A stretch of DNA of 50,851 bases from Peribacillus muralis (GTDB lineage Bacteria; Bacillota; Bacilli; Bacillales; DSM-1321), in contig NZ_LMBV01000001.1 in NCBI RefSeq assembly GCF_001439925.1, forward strand, positions 442,443 to 493,293, given 5' to 3'. The position numbers were made by a program, and so were the translations under genes. Each line of letters begins with the position of its first letter. The first letter of the stretch is position 1. This document shows, piece after piece, positions 27,521 through 37,625 of the stretch. The notes under the pieces are model-generated. The model did no database searches. It saw only the letters and a list, made by a program, of their open reading frames with translations, and was not told the origin of the DNA.

Positions 27521-28795
27521 ATGAAGGACATGTATCCCAAAAATGGCAGGGTCATTCTCCATGTAGACATGAATAGCTTCTATGCTTCGGTGGAGATGTC
27601 CTATGATGTTTCTTTAAAAGGCAAGCCGTTAGCCATCGCTGGTAATGTTGAGGAGAGAAGAGGCATAATCGTGACCTGCAGCTATGAGGCGAGGAAATTC
27701 GGGGTCAGAACGACGATGCCGATATGGCAGGCAAAAAAACTTTGTCCCCAATTGGTCATCCAGAAGCCGAACTTCGAACGTTATCGAAAGGCATCATTGG
27801 CCATTTTCGAATTATTAAGGCAATATACAGAGATGGTTGAACCGGTTTCAATCGATGAAGGGTATCTGGATATTAGTGAATGCGCCGAATTGGGTTCACC
27901 TTTGCAAATAGCCAAAAGCATTCAGGAAAGAATTTTTAACACGATGGATCTCCCCTGCAGCATTGGGATTGCCCCTAATAAATTCTTGGCCAAGACGGCC
28001 TCTGATATGAAGAAACCGATGGGTATCACCGTTTTACGGAAAAGGGACATTCCTGAGAAGCTCTGGCCACTGCAAGTCGGTGAAATGCATGGCATCGGTG
28101 AAAAGACCTCGGAAAAACTTCATGCAATCAACATCATCACAATCAAAGACCTTGCCCATGCCCATGATAATCAGCTTAAACAGTTGCTTGGGATCAATGG
28201 GATTCGTTTGAAAGATAGGGCCAACGGCATCGACCCAAGGGTTGTGGATCCTGAAGCGATTTTTGATCATAAGAGCATTGGGAATTCGACCACCCTCCCT
28301 CATGACTCCACCAACCAAAAAGAATTGCTCGGTGTCCTGGAAAAGCTATCGGGCAAGGTGGCTGCCCGTTTGAAAAATAAACGTCTCCTTGGCCAAAAAA
28401 TAGGGGTGACGATCCGATACAAAGACCGTCGCACCATTACGAGAAGCCGGACCGTTTCCAACCCGGTGTTTGAAAAAAAGGACATCTTGGCTGGAGCGAC
28501 CGATCTTTTCATGAAAAATTGGAATGGCGAAGGAATCAGGCTTCTCGGTGTAACCGCCCATGATGTCATCGAGAAAGAGTCGGCGTTTATGCAGCTGGAC
28601 ATTTTTTCTTTTCAAAAGGAAGCGGAAAAAGAGCCGTTGTATGAAGCGATGGAACACTTGCAAAATAAGTACGGAGAAAATATTATTAAAAAGGGATTAC
28701 CCTTGAAGAACGGTTCGATCGGAACAGACACGAGCTTCAACAAAGATTTTTTCGAGCAATCAAGGAGGAAGGGTTCTCCAGGTGTCGAAGATTAG
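27521..28795 (+). CDS. dinB: DNA polymerase IV (Y-family, DinB)
   Basis: Translesion DNA polymerase. 424 residues. Catalytic carboxylates in [12 protein letters not shown] (Asp about 15) and [13 protein letters not shown] (Asp-Glu about 110); palm motif [15 protein letters not shown]; helix-hairpin-helix [16 protein letters not shown]; little-finger domain about 240-350. A beta-clamp-binding motif, QLDIF, lies near the C-terminus (about 358). Start ATG follows AAGGATGTGACGG. Corresponds to polYA/yqjH of B. subtilis. I see no clear LexA box in front. It stands directly before gndA, 35 bases apart. Confidence 0.93.
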   Translation: MKDMYPKNGRVILHVDMNSFYASVEMSYDVSLKGKPLAIAGNVEERRGIIVTCSYEARKFGVRTTMPIWQAKKLCPQLVIQKPNFERYRKASLAIFELLRQYTEMVEPVSIDEGYLDISECAELGSPLQIAKSIQERIFNTMDLPCSIGIAPNKFLAKTASDMKKPMGITVLRKRDIPEKLWPLQVGEMHGIGEKTSEKLHAINIITIKDLAHAHDNQLKQLLGINGIRLKDRANGIDPRVVDPEAIFDHKSIGNSTTLPHDSTNQKELLGVLEKLSGKVAARLKNKRLLGQKIGVTIRYKDRRTITRSRTVSNPVFEKKDILAGATDLFMKNWNGEGIRLLGVTAHDVIEKESAFMQLDIFSFQKEAEKEPLYEAMEHLQNKYGENIIKKGLPLKNGSIGTDTSFNKDFFEQSRRKGSPGVED

Positions 28796-28830
28796 CGTCT
28801 GGGCTGCGTAAAGATATGGAGGAGGGAAAG

Positions 28831-30249
28831 ATGATCATGACAAAACAACAGATTGGCGTTATCGGACTTGCTGTAATGGGTAAGAATCTTGCATTCAATA
28901 TTGAGAGCAGAGGATATTCAATATCCGTTTATAATCGCTCAGGTTCAAAAACGGATGAAATGATGAAGGAAGCGGAAGGCAAAAATGTAAAAGCTGCGTA
29001 TACGCTTGAAGAATTCGTCCACTCATTGGAAACACCACGTAAAATTTTATTGATGGTTAAAGCCGGAGCGGCCACGGATGCAACGATCGAGCAATTAAAA
29101 CCGTTACTTGAAAAAGGCGATATCGTCATTGATGGAGGTAATACGTTCTTCAAGGACACGCAACGCCGCAATGAGGAATTAAGCCAGCTTGGCATCCATT
29201 TCATCGGTACAGGCGTCTCAGGCGGGGAAGAAGGAGCACTAACGGGTCCTTCGATCATGCCAGGCGGTCAAAAAGAGGCATATGAACTGGTTGCACCAAT
29301 CTTGAAGGATATTTCCGCTAAAGTCGATGGCGATGCTTGCTGTACGTATATCGGACCGGATGGAGCTGGTCATTATGTGAAAATGGTACATAATGGTATT
29401 GAATACGGCGACATGCAATTGATTTCCGAATCTTATTTCCTGATGAAAAATCTTCTTGGACTTTCTGCTGAGGAATTCCATGAAGTATTTACAGACTGGA
29501 ATGAAGGGGAACTTGATAGCTATCTAATTGAAATCACTGCTGATATCTTCAAAAAGCATGATGAAGAAACAGGCAAACCGATGGTCGATGTCATTTTAGA
29601 TAAAGCTGGCCAAAAAGGAACCGGGAAATGGACAAGCCAAAGTGCACTTGATCTTGGTGTACCGCTGCCAATCATTACCGAATCCGTATTCGCCCGTTTT
29701 ATTTCGGCCATCAAGGAAGAACGTGTTGAAGCCAGCAAGATTCTTCGCGGTCCAAAAGCCGAAAGCTTTACAGGAGATAAAAAGGCGTTAATCGAAAGCA
29801 TCCGTAAAGCACTTTATATGAGCAAAATCTGTTCCTATGCGCAAGGCTTCGCTCAAATGAAGGCTGCATCCGAGGAAAATGACTGGAATTTGCAATATGG
29901 TGAGATCGCGATGATTTTCCGTGGCGGCTGCATCATCCGTGCACAATTCCTGCAAAAAATCAAGGAAGCGTATGATCGTGAAGCGAACTTGAACAACCTG
30001 CTGCTTGACCCTTACTTCCAAGGGATCGTTGAAAGCTACCAAGGGGCTTTACGTGAGGTCGTATCAACAGCGGTGATGAACGGAATTCCGGTTCCTTGTC
30101 TTTCATCAGCACTTGCTTATTTCGACAGCTATCGTACTGAAACGCTGCCAGCCAATTTAATTCAGGCGCAACGTGATTACTTCGGAGCCCATACGTACCA
30201 ACGCATCGACAAAGAAGGTACATTCCATACTGAATGGATGGAAAAATAA
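28831..30249 (+). CDS. gndA: 6-phosphogluconate dehydrogenase (NADP+, decarboxylating)
   Basis: Converts 6-phosphogluconate to ribulose 5-phosphate, CO2 and NADPH in the pentose phosphate pathway. 472 residues. NADP-binding [13 protein letters not shown] at the N-terminus, [14 protein letters not shown], the substrate motif [12 protein letters not shown], catalytic [16 protein letters not shown] (Lys, His, Asn), and C-terminal [16 protein letters not shown]. Starts at ATG 28831, served by GGAGG at 28818-28822; ATG 28816 lies within the site and is unlikely, ATG 28837 is an alternative. The enzyme is one step from Zwf, whose gene lies convergently 0.7 kb to the right. Confidence 0.95.
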   Translation: MIMTKQQIGVIGLAVMGKNLAFNIESRGYSISVYNRSGSKTDEMMKEAEGKNVKAAYTLEEFVHSLETPRKILLMVKAGAATDATIEQLKPLLEKGDIVIDGGNTFFKDTQRRNEELSQLGIHFIGTGVSGGEEGALTGPSIMPGGQKEAYELVAPILKDISAKVDGDACCTYIGPDGAGHYVKMVHNGIEYGDMQLISESYFLMKNLLGLSAEEFHEVFTDWNEGELDSYLIEITADIFKKHDEETGKPMVDVILDKAGQKGTGKWTSQSALDLGVPLPIITESVFARFISAIKEERVEASKILRGPKAESFTGDKKALIESIRKALYMSKICSYAQGFAQMKAASEENDWNLQYGEIAMIFRGGCIIRAQFLQKIKEAYDREANLNNLLLDPYFQGIVESYQGALREVVSTAVMNGIPVPCLSSALAYFDSYRTETLPANLIQAQRDYFGAHTYQRIDKEGTFHTEWMEK

Positions 30250-30256
30250 TGAAATC

Positions 30257-30300
30257 AAACCGGCTTAAAAGGAGAGATCCTTTTAAGCCGGTTTTTGTTT
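30257..30300 (+). terminator. Terminator after gndA
   Basis: 17-bp perfect stem (30257-30273 with 30278-30294), four-base loop and a T-rich tail. Confidence 0.92.
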
Positions 30301-30745
30301 AGGAATCTTCATCTGAACATCTAAGACTTAAGATAATGAAACCACTGATTTTTACCAAAAACGCTCAAGAACTACGGCGGGGTGGTATGGTAGTGAAACA
30401 CAACCCAGTGATGGAGCAACAGAACCGGTATTAGTAAATAAAAAGGCAGTTCCCTACCCTGAAAGGGCATAATTGCTTTTGTAGGAATACGCAAAGATGG
30501 ATTATTGTCTAAATTCTTCGATCATTTCAGAAGCTATGTAGTGATATGTTTTAGGAACCATAATCAAACATTCTTATGACATCAAACAGAAAGAAATAAC
30601 TCCCTTTTTACTGGAAAATATAGTATAATATATCTCATACATGCCATGGGGTTTAAACACCATCGTAACAAGGAATATAAACAATGAAAGCTAAGGACGG
30701 AATTCATGATACAGTCGGCAGTCAAGAGAGAAGGAGCGAATGACC
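30301..30745. other. Intergenic region of 445 bases, no recognised gene
   Basis: No gene that I recognise. One 32-codon open frame (30336-30434) has no ribosome site and no known match. The 3' part (30600-30700) is AT-rich with a possible sigma-A promoter for the small membrane protein (TATAGTATAATATA near 30618). Confidence 0.5.
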
Positions 30746-30907
30746 ATGTTTATCATCTGGTTGGCTATTGCCATTTTTTTATTTTTTATTGCTTTAGAAC
30801 TTGGTGTTTCTTATTGGCTCAATTCCCAAATGAATGAAGAACTGTCTAAACCTAAGGAAATGCTTCATAATATCCGGGAGAAATTAGTCAGGAAGCGTGT
30901 ATCATGA
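30746..30907 (+). CDS. Small single-pass membrane protein, unknown function
   Basis: 53 residues: MFIIWLAIAIFLFFIALELG gives one N-terminal membrane helix (about 2-22), then a charged amphipathic tail (NSQMNEELSKPKEML, ending REKLVRKRVS). AAGGAG (30731-30736) is correctly spaced from this ATG; an in-frame ATG at 30740 is too close. The gene ends just before the terminator it shares with zwf. The orientation (N-out or N-in) cannot be settled; the basic tail suggests N-out, C-in. No function recognised. Confidence 0.65.
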   Translation: MFIIWLAIAIFLFFIALELGVSYWLNSQMNEELSKPKEMLHNIREKLVRKRVS

Positions 30908-30917
30908 AAGAAAGAAG

Positions 30918-30948
30918 AATGGGATGCCGATTTGGCATCCCATTTTTT
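30918..30948. terminator. Bidirectional terminator between the small ORF and zwf
   Basis: AATGGGATGCC (30918-30928) pairs with GGCATCCCATT (30934-30944), with T on the plus side and A-rich flanks; it serves convergent genes. Confidence 0.88.
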
Positions 30949-30957
30949 AAAAATCAA

Positions 30958-32454
30958 TTACGATTCGGTTGTGTTTTTCTTGATTTGCCACCAAATATGT
31001 CCATCCTCTTCTAGAAGCTCATCGGATGCAAGTGGACCTGTCGATCCTGCAGCGTAATTCGGGAAAGACTCATCTTTCGTGTTTTCCCAAGCATTGGAAA
31101 TCGTGTCGACAAACTTCCAGGAAAGGGCAACCTCGTCCCAGTGCGTGAAGTTCGTGGCATCTCCGCGCATGCTATCGAATAATAGCTTCTCATATGCCTC
31201 TGGGGAATTGATATGCTCGATTCCCTTGTTGGATACCGTCAGCTTCATTGGCTTCGTATTCGATGTGGTCCCGGATTTCTTGACATTTAAGTAAAGTGTA
31301 ATCCCCTCATCAGGCTGAATATTGATAACGAGCAGATTCGGGTTCAAGGTTTCTTCCGTTTTGTAGTACAGATTCATCGGGATATCTTTGAATTGAACAA
31401 CGATGTTCGTGGATTTTACAGCCATTCTCTTACCTGTGCGGATATAAAAAGGAACACCAGCCCAACGGAAGTTATCAATCAGCAATTTCCCAGCAACGTA
31501 GGTTTCCGTATTTGAATCAGGATTTACATTATGTTCATTACGGTAACCTGGCAGTGTTTTCTCGTCTACTGTTCCTTCCCCATATTGACCGCGGACGAAG
31601 AATTTACCGACTTCGTCGACTTTCATTGGCCGAAGCGAACGCAATGCCCGCACCTTTTCGCTTCGAATCTCTTCCGTCGTTAAGGCGATCGGAGGCTCCA
31701 TTGCAAGCAAGGCAACCATTTGGAGCAGGTGGTTCTGGATCATATCCCTTAGCGCGCCGCTCGTTTCATAATAACGCCCGCGTTCTTCGACGCCAAGCGT
31801 CTCACTGGAAGTAACCTGGATGTTGGAGATATATCGGTTATTCCAAAGCGGTTCGAATAGCGCATTGGAAAAACGGATGACTTCAATATTTTGAACCATC
31901 TCTTTACCTAGATAATGATCGATACGGTAAATTTCATCTTCGGCGAATGCCGTGCGGATCTGTTCATTCAATTTCTGGGCTGTTTCGAAACTATGCCCAA
32001 ATGGCTTTTCAATGACCAGACGCTTATACCCTTTCGAATCAGTCAGGCCTTGAGCCTTGATCTGTTCGGCAATCGTTCCGAAAAATTCAGGTGCCATCGC
32101 TAAATAGAAAATGCGATTTCCTTCTAATTGATATTGCCCGTCCAAGTCCTCGGCAATCCCTTTTAACTGCTGGTAGGATTCCGAGCTCGATACGTCATGA
32201 GAATGATAATGGAAATGGGAAATGAATTCATCGACTTTTTCTTCCGCGTGTCCGAACGTAAGAATGGAGTCTTTGACGCTTGATTGAAACTCCTCGTTCG
32301 TCAAGGGTCTCCTTGCTACGCCTACGACGGCAAATTTGTTGATTTTCTCTTTTTGAAATAGTCGATATATGGAAGGAAACAATTTCCTTTTCGCCAAATC
32401 TCCTGTAGCACCAAAAATCATGATCAATGCCGTCGGTTTATTATTTTCTGTCAT
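30958..32454 (-). CDS. zwf: Glucose-6-phosphate 1-dehydrogenase
   Basis: Oxidises glucose 6-phosphate to 6-phosphogluconolactone with NADP+. 498 residues. N-terminal dinucleotide-binding IFGATGDLAKRKLFPS (about 13-28), substrate-binding and catalytic RIDHYLGKEMVQN (about 178-190; K and H of the family signature), and EKPFGHS. The start ATG is preceded by a TTAACATGAC context with a weak AAAGTTGAGG site on the minus strand. Divergent from rnz and convergent with gndA, so the first and third steps of the oxidative pentose pathway are neighbours but not one operon. Confidence 0.95.
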   Translation of the reverse strand: MTENNKPTALIMIFGATGDLAKRKLFPSIYRLFQKEKINKFAVVGVARRPLTNEEFQSSVKDSILTFGHAEEKVDEFISHFHYHSHDVSSSESYQQLKGIAEDLDGQYQLEGNRIFYLAMAPEFFGTIAEQIKAQGLTDSKGYKRLVIEKPFGHSFETAQKLNEQIRTAFAEDEIYRIDHYLGKEMVQNIEVIRFSNALFEPLWNNRYISNIQVTSSETLGVEERGRYYETSGALRDMIQNHLLQMVALLAMEPPIALTTEEIRSEKVRALRSLRPMKVDEVGKFFVRGQYGEGTVDEKTLPGYRNEHNVNPDSNTETYVAGKLLIDNFRWAGVPFYIRTGKRMAVKSTNIVVQFKDIPMNLYYKTEETLNPNLLVINIQPDEGITLYLNVKKSGTTSNTKPMKLTVSNKGIEHINSPEAYEKLLFDSMRGDATNFTHWDEVALSWKFVDTISNAWENTKDESFPNYAAGSTGPLASDELLEEDGHIWWQIKKNTTES

Positions 32455-32685
32455 GTTAAAACCTCAACTTTCCGTTAATTCTATCTCTAAAGTTGGAATT
32501 CCCGTATGTGTACCAATTTCTAATTTTACGGTTAGCTTTCCCTCAAAGCAATCAATTTGCGCATTTTTTCTCATATTTCATAAAAAGTTTAATTTGATAA
32601 CGCTTTTAGTCGGTCATAAATGAAAGAACCGCCATGATTATGCTATAGTTAAGCTATTAACGTATTGGCAACGGAGGTAGGATCA

Positions 32686-33627
32686 GTGGATTTTGTTTTA
32701 TTGGGTACAGGCGCCGGCGTTCCGGCCAAGGCGCGCAATGTGACGTCAATCGCCCTGCAATTATTGGAAGAACGGGGCTCCGTTTGGTTATTTGATTGTG
32801 GTGAAGCGACACAGCATCAAATTTTAAAAACGGCGGTCAAACCGCGAAAGATAGAAAAAATCTTCATCACCCATTTACATGGAGACCACATCTTCGGCCT
32901 CCCTGGGCTGTTAAGCAGCAGATCCTTTCAGGGCGGGGTGGATAAATTGACGGTATATGGTCCAAAAGGGATTGATGCTTATATTAAGACAAGCTTACTT
33001 GTGAGCGGGACTCATTTAAAATATCCATTGGAAATCGTCGAAATTGAAGAAGGCATCGTATTCGAGGACGAGCAATTCACCGTGACGGCCATGGTGCTCG
33101 ATCACGGCATATACAGTGTCGGTTACCGGATTAAAGAGAAGGACCGTCCGGGAAGCCTGCTCGTCGATTTACTGCATCAAGCTGGTGTGAAGCCAGGTCC
33201 GCATTATAAAGCATTGAAGAATGGAGAAAATGTCACCCTCGAGGATGGCCGTGTCTTGAACGGGAAAGATTATCTAGGCACCCCGCAGAAGGGCCGGATC
33301 ATCACGATCCTCGGGGATACGAGAATGTGCGATAATGCTCTCGTACTTGCCGATTCGGCAGATTATCTTGTTCATGAAGCCACATTTTCTGCAGAAGAAA
33401 CGGAAATGGCTTCTAGCTATTACCATTCGACAACCGCTCAGGCTGCAACAACGGCCTTGAAAGCAGGAGCCAAGCATTTAATTCTTACCCATATCAGCTC
33501 ACGGTATAGCGTCGAGGATTCGGAGAGGTTAAAACAGCAAAGCCAAGCGATTTTCGCAAACACGATCATGGCAGAAGATTTAATGACGATTAGAATTCCT
33601 TTATATGCAGAGAAAGAGGGAAGCTGA
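32686..33627 (+). CDS. rnz: Ribonuclease Z
   Basis: Endonuclease that removes the 3' trailer of tRNA precursors lacking an encoded CCA. 313 residues. Metallo-beta-lactamase fold with [15 protein letters not shown] (about 5-19), zinc motif [13 protein letters not shown] (about 63-75), GDTR (about 210), and HEATF. An open frame continues upstream to a TTG at 32665, but CGGAGGTAG at 32672-32680 dictates the GTG at 32686, giving the usual N-terminus (V)[10 protein letters not shown]. Insertion arm (exosite) segment present around 150-190. Possibly cotranscribed with the following gene (64-base gap, no terminator). Confidence 0.94.
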   Translation: MDFVLLGTGAGVPAKARNVTSIALQLLEERGSVWLFDCGEATQHQILKTAVKPRKIEKIFITHLHGDHIFGLPGLLSSRSFQGGVDKLTVYGPKGIDAYIKTSLLVSGTHLKYPLEIVEIEEGIVFEDEQFTVTAMVLDHGIYSVGYRIKEKDRPGSLLVDLLHQAGVKPGPHYKALKNGENVTLEDGRVLNGKDYLGTPQKGRIITILGDTRMCDNALVLADSADYLVHEATFSAEETEMASSYYHSTTAQAATTALKAGAKHLILTHISSRYSVEDSERLKQQSQAIFANTIMAEDLMTIRIPLYAEKEGS

Positions 33628-33691
33628 AATCAACATGAATGTTTGATATAATGAAACAACTGTTCATTGGATTTTTAAAGGAGTGTAACCT

Positions 33692-34510
33692 ATGACTGAC
33701 GAAAGCAACCTACATAATAAAGCAATGGATTTTCTCTTGAAAACAAGCCGGACGTTCTTCATTCCGATCAGCTATCTCCCAAAAGGTTTACAAGAGGCGA
33801 TCGGGGCTGCATACCTGTGCATGCGTGCCATCGATGAGATCGAGGATCATCCAGGCCTACCCGCAGACAGTAAGGTTTCCCTGTTACAGGACCTAAGCAA
33901 GCTGCTTAAGGAGGATTGCCGTGAAGATGAGCTTGAATCGTTATTCAAGCCATATAAGGACGATTTGCCCGAGGTGACTTTGCTTCTAGCGGATTGGATA
34001 CAATATTGTCCTCCAGGAGCGAAAGCCAAAGTTTTGGAGTCCACACAGGAAATGGCCGAAGGCATGGCAAAATGGGTTACGAAGGATTGGCAAATCCATG
34101 ATGAGGAAGAGCTTGATGATTACACCTATTATGTTGCAGGCTTGGTGGGGGTCATGCTGTCTGATATGTGGAACTGGTATGATGGAACCAAAACGGATCG
34201 AAAGCTAGCCATCGCATTTGGCCGTGGGCTCCAAACGGTCAATATTCTGCGTAACCGGGAGGAAGATGCAGAACGCGGGGTGAATTTTTATCCGGATGGC
34301 TGGGACTTTGAAGAGATGCTATCGCATACGGAACATAATTTAGCATTAGCGGATGCTTATATTGCGGAGATAGAAACGAAAGAAATCATCCATTTCTGTA
34401 AAATCCCCTTGGAATTAGCAAAAGCTACATTGAAGGCATTAAAAGAGGGCAAAGAAAAAATTGATCGTGCCACTGTAACCGAGATCGTGAATCAAGTTGT
34501 CGAACATTGA
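33692..34510 (+). CDS. Squalene/phytoene synthase-family protein
   Basis: 272 residues of the trans-isoprenyl diphosphate head-to-head synthase family, expected to bind prenyl diphosphates with Mg. KTSRTFFIPISYLPKG near the start, first Asp-rich motif DEIED (48-52), YTYYVAGLVGVMLSDMW (about 144-160) and the second motif region LQTVNILRNREEDAERGVNF (about 180-199). In most members the second motif is DxxED; here the first Asp is Asn188 (NREED). It may still be active with another metal scheme, or act as a phosphatase or binding protein. Start ATG follows AAAGGAGTGTAACC. No isoprenoid genes are adjacent. Function beyond family membership not established. Confidence 0.78.
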   Translation: MTDESNLHNKAMDFLLKTSRTFFIPISYLPKGLQEAIGAAYLCMRAIDEIEDHPGLPADSKVSLLQDLSKLLKEDCREDELESLFKPYKDDLPEVTLLLADWIQYCPPGAKAKVLESTQEMAEGMAKWVTKDWQIHDEEELDDYTYYVAGLVGVMLSDMWNWYDGTKTDRKLAIAFGRGLQTVNILRNREEDAERGVNFYPDGWDFEEMLSHTEHNLALADAYIAEIETKEIIHFCKIPLELAKATLKALKEGKEKIDRATVTEIVNQVVEH

Positions 34511-34517
34511 CCAATCC

Positions 34518-34567
34518 AAAAAAAGCTGCCGTGAAAGGTAATATTTTCTTTCACGGCAGCTTTTTTT
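34518..34567 (+). terminator. Terminator after the squalene-synthase-like gene
   Basis: Long stem: AAAGCTGCCGTGAAAG pairs with CTTTCACGGCAGCTTT followed by further T. Confidence 0.93.
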
Positions 34568-34722
34568 GGGTTCAATCATCTGATAACTCAAAAGATTCTA
34601 AAAAGTTAAAAAATATATTGGAATAATTGGGACTAAACGATTATAATTTAACTCATATACGCGAAAAAACTGGTGTGAGCGGAAAGTACTGATCTTAAAT
34701 AAGTAAAAAGCGGGGGGAAAAT

Positions 34723-35718
34723 ATGAAAAAGAAATTATATTCGACATTAGCGGTGACTTTAGTAGCAGGGTTAACATTGGCTGGGTGCGGCAATGACAAG
34801 GAAAAAGATACGGCGAAGGATGGAAACAAAACGGAAACGTACGACATCGGAGTGACCCAATTCGTTCAGCATGACTCACTGGATCAAGCGTATAAAGGGT
34901 TCAAGGCGGCGTTGAAGGACAGTGATGTCAAGGCTAAGTATGATCTCCAAAATGCGCAGGGCGATCAAAACAACAATCAAACGATTGCCAATAATTTTGT
35001 TGGTGATAAGGTCGATTTGATTTTTGCCAATTCGACTCCTAGTGCTCTAAGCGCTTTAAATGCGACAAAGGATATCCCGATCGTATTTACATCGGTCACA
35101 GACCCTGTGGCGACGGAGCTCGTTACTTCTTTGGACAAACCAGGCGGAAATGTGACAGGTACGACGGATTCACATCCTGAAGCGATTGCCAAATCAATGA
35201 AATTCCTGGCGGAAGAACTGGGCGCCAAGACAGTTGGAACCGTTTATAATACAGGGGAGCAAAATTCCGTCGTTCAAATCAAAAACGTGAAAGCGGAAGC
35301 GAAAAAAGCGGGATTGAAAGTCGTGGAAGCATCCGTTTCCACTTCAGCCGACGTTAAACAGGCAACGGAATCATTAATCGGAAAAGCGGATGCTTTTTAT
35401 ATCATTACCGATAATACCGTAGTCTCGGCATTGGAATCGGTCATTTCGGTGGCAAATGATAAAGATATTCCTTTGTTCGTTGGCGAGCTTGATTCCGTAA
35501 ATGCCGGCGGCTTCGCCGCCTATGGCTTCAGCTACTTCGATATTGGCTATGAAGCTGGACAAAAAGCGGTTGAAATCTTGAAGGATGGCAAAAAGCCTGG
35601 AGATATCGCAGTTCAATATCCACAAAAACTGAAATTGGTCATCAATGAAAAGGCAGCAAAAGAAATGGGTATTGAAATAAAAGAAGAATGGAAAGCAGAT
35701 GCTGAGTTTGTAAAATAA
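34723..35718 (+). CDS. ABC transporter substrate-binding lipoprotein (TrpX family)
   Basis: 331-residue lipoprotein; type I periplasmic-binding fold of the DUF534/YtrF-TrpX class. Signal peptide with lipobox LAGC (Cys22) then an acidic and lysine-rich linker. Domain signatures: IGVTQFVQHDSLDQAYKGF, TIANNFVGDKVDLIFANSTP, and PIVFTSVTDPVA. In streptococci the corresponding TrpX takes up tryptophan, but the ligand here cannot be inferred safely. ATG follows GCGGGGGGAAAAT. First of a three-gene ABC cassette with the permease and ATPase downstream. Confidence 0.83.
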   Translation: MKKKLYSTLAVTLVAGLTLAGCGNDKEKDTAKDGNKTETYDIGVTQFVQHDSLDQAYKGFKAALKDSDVKAKYDLQNAQGDQNNNQTIANNFVGDKVDLIFANSTPSALSALNATKDIPIVFTSVTDPVATELVTSLDKPGGNVTGTTDSHPEAIAKSMKFLAEELGAKTVGTVYNTGEQNSVVQIKNVKAEAKKAGLKVVEASVSTSADVKQATESLIGKADAFYIITDNTVVSALESVISVANDKDIPLFVGELDSVNAGGFAAYGFSYFDIGYEAGQKAVEILKDGKKPGDIAVQYPQKLKLVINEKAAKEMGIEIKEEWKADAEFVK

Positions 35719-35750
35719 ACGCTGCTTTTGTTCAAGAAAGGAAGAAGAAT

Positions 35751-36782
35751 ATGTCTACAGCCTTATTCAATTCTTTTGAGTCGGGAATGATTTACGCGAT
35801 AATGGCACTCGGAGTCTATTTAACATTCAGGATCCTCGACTTCCCCGATTTGACGGTCGAAGGGAGTTTTGTGACAGGGGCATCCGTTGCCGCCATTATG
35901 ATCGTTAACGGTTACTCGCCAATCATTGCCACCTTCTGTGCGATGTTGGCTGGATTCATTGCTGGGGCCATCACGGGGCTCCTGCATACGAAGGGGAAAA
36001 TCAATCCACTCCTGGCAGGTATTTTGATAATGATCGCCCTCTACTCCATCAATTTAAGGATCATGGGGGCATCCAACATCCCACTGCTTTCCCAAACGAC
36101 CATCATCACGAAAATCCAGGATGCCTTTGCTGGCACTGGGCTGGACAACATGTTGAATGGTCTTTTATCGATCGTGGGTCTGGGTGGTAGCCTGCCGAAA
36201 ACGTGGTCGATATTGATCGTCATGCTGATCGTCGCTGTGATCATTCAAATGACGATGTCCGCTTTTTTGAAAACGGAAATCGGTCTTGCTTTACGGGCGA
36301 CGGGGGATAATGAAGCGATGGTCAACAGTTTTTCCGCCCATACAGGAAACATGAAGGTTCTGGGACTTGGAATTGGAAATGCACTTGTGGCTTTCTCGGG
36401 ATCCTTGGTTGCCCAATATAACGGCTTTAGCGATATTGGCATGGGGATAGGTATCATCGTCATCGGCTTGGCGTCCGTCATCATTGGCGAAGCGTTGTTT
36501 GGTGCAAAAACGATTGCCCGTGCAACACTTGCGGTAATCGGGGGAGCTATCATTTACCGAATTGTCGTAACATTGGCATTACGCGTGGAATTCCTTGATA
36601 CAGGTGATGTTAAACTAATTACGGCACTTATCGTAATCGGGGCACTTATCATTCCAAAAATTTCTGATAAACAAAAGGAAAAAAGCCGGAAGAAAAAGCG
36701 TCTCAAGGAAATTCAACTGCGCCATGGCGGGACTTTATCGAAAGGGGGGGAAGGTTATGCTTCGGTTAAAACAGATTTATAA
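35751..36782 (+). CDS. ABC transporter permease (TrpY family)
   Basis: 343 residues, membrane permease of the branched-chain amino acid/sugar (BPD_transp_2) class, about eight to nine hydrophobic helices (first about 7-27, region FESGMIYAIMALGVYLTFRI). Motif DFPDLTVEGSFVTGAS is characteristic of the TrpY-like family. Cytoplasmic C-terminal tail rich in Lys and Arg (KQKEKSRKKKRLKEIQLRHG), about 40 residues. Its last 26 bases overlap the next gene, so translation is coupled. Confidence 0.85.
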   Translation: MSTALFNSFESGMIYAIMALGVYLTFRILDFPDLTVEGSFVTGASVAAIMIVNGYSPIIATFCAMLAGFIAGAITGLLHTKGKINPLLAGILIMIALYSINLRIMGASNIPLLSQTTIITKIQDAFAGTGLDNMLNGLLSIVGLGGSLPKTWSILIVMLIVAVIIQMTMSAFLKTEIGLALRATGDNEAMVNSFSAHTGNMKVLGLGIGNALVAFSGSLVAQYNGFSDIGMGIGIIVIGLASVIIGEALFGAKTIARATLAVIGGAIIYRIVVTLALRVEFLDTGDVKLITALIVIGALIIPKISDKQKEKSRKKKRLKEIQLRHGGTLSKGGEGYASVKTDL

Positions 36783-37551
36783 GGTCTTCAATGAAGGAAC
36801 ACCAGATGAAAAGCTGGCCCTTGGAAATCTTGAGCTGCAGATGACAAAAGGAGAGTTCGTAACGGTCATCGGAAGTAACGGTGCCGGGAAATCGACGTTG
36901 ATGAATATGATTTCCGGTAAAATTCTCCCTGATGCCGGTGAAGTGTTCATTAATGGTGAGAACGTTTCAGCGATCGAGGAGCATGCCCGTGCCAAAATGA
37001 TTGGCCGTGTGTTTCAGGACCCGATGCTTGGTACGGCTCCGCATATGACAATCGAAGAAAATATGGCCATTGCCTATGGCAGGACCAATAGAAGAGGCCT
37101 CGGCTTCGGCGTGACCAAAAAACGGAAGGAGCTTTTTAAAGAAAGCTTGAATACCCTGCACCTAGGATTGGAAAACCGCATGACTGCCAAGGTAGGATTA
37201 TTATCAGGCGGTGAGCGTCAGGCATTATCATTGTTGATGGCGACCTTCACCGATCCGAAAATCTTGCTTCTTGATGAGCATACAGCCGCTCTTGATCCGT
37301 CCAGGGCAGAGCTTGTAACAAATCTGACGAAAGAGATTGTCGAAAAAAACCGGTTGACGACCTTGATGGTCACCCATAATATGCAGCAAGCAATCGATCT
37401 TGGAAATTCCTTGATCATGATGGATAAGGGACAGATCATTTTTGAAGCTAGAGGCGCTGAAAAGCAGAAGCTTACCGTTGAAAAACTGCTTAACGAATTC
37501 CAGCGGATCAAAGGTGAGAAAATGATCAATGACCGTGCCGTGCTAATTTAA
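36757..37551 (+). CDS. ABC transporter ATP-binding protein (TrpZ family)
   Basis: 264-residue ATPase of the transporter. Walker A GSNGAGKST (about 42-50), Q-loop VFQDPMLGTAP, signature LLSGGERQALSLLMATF (about 148-164; the family's LSGGE variant), Walker B ILLLDEHTAALDP (His instead of the usual Pro in DEP is typical of this group), and H-loop VTHNMQQA. The start is ATG 36757, placed by AAAGGGGGGGAAGG just upstream; a longer frame from 36724 would have no ribosome site. Confidence 0.9.
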   Translation: MLRLKQIYKVFNEGTPDEKLALGNLELQMTKGEFVTVIGSNGAGKSTLMNMISGKILPDAGEVFINGENVSAIEEHARAKMIGRVFQDPMLGTAPHMTIEENMAIAYGRTNRRGLGFGVTKKRKELFKESLNTLHLGLENRMTAKVGLLSGGERQALSLLMATFTDPKILLLDEHTAALDPSRAELVTNLTKEIVEKNRLTTLMVTHNMQQAIDLGNSLIMMDKGQIIFEARGAEKQKLTVEKLLNEFQRIKGEKMINDRAVLI

Positions 37552-37608
37552 AATGAAAAGGCCCGACTCAAAGGTTAAGAAAACCTTGGGTCAGGGCCTT
37601 TCATTTTA
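37551..37608. terminator. Bidirectional terminator between ABC cassette and racA
   Basis: AATGAAAAGGCCCGACTCAA on the left pairs with TTGGGTCAGGGCCTTTCATT on the right with few mismatches; A- and T-rich flanks suit both directions. Confidence 0.88.
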
Positions 37609-37625
37609 TTACGCCAATCATGAAC

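Noticed and set aside
30336..30434. 32-codon frame (MKPLIFTKNAQELRRG...)
   Set aside because: No ribosome site, no recognised family, and lies in a gap with no conserved features; could be a relic but not supportable.
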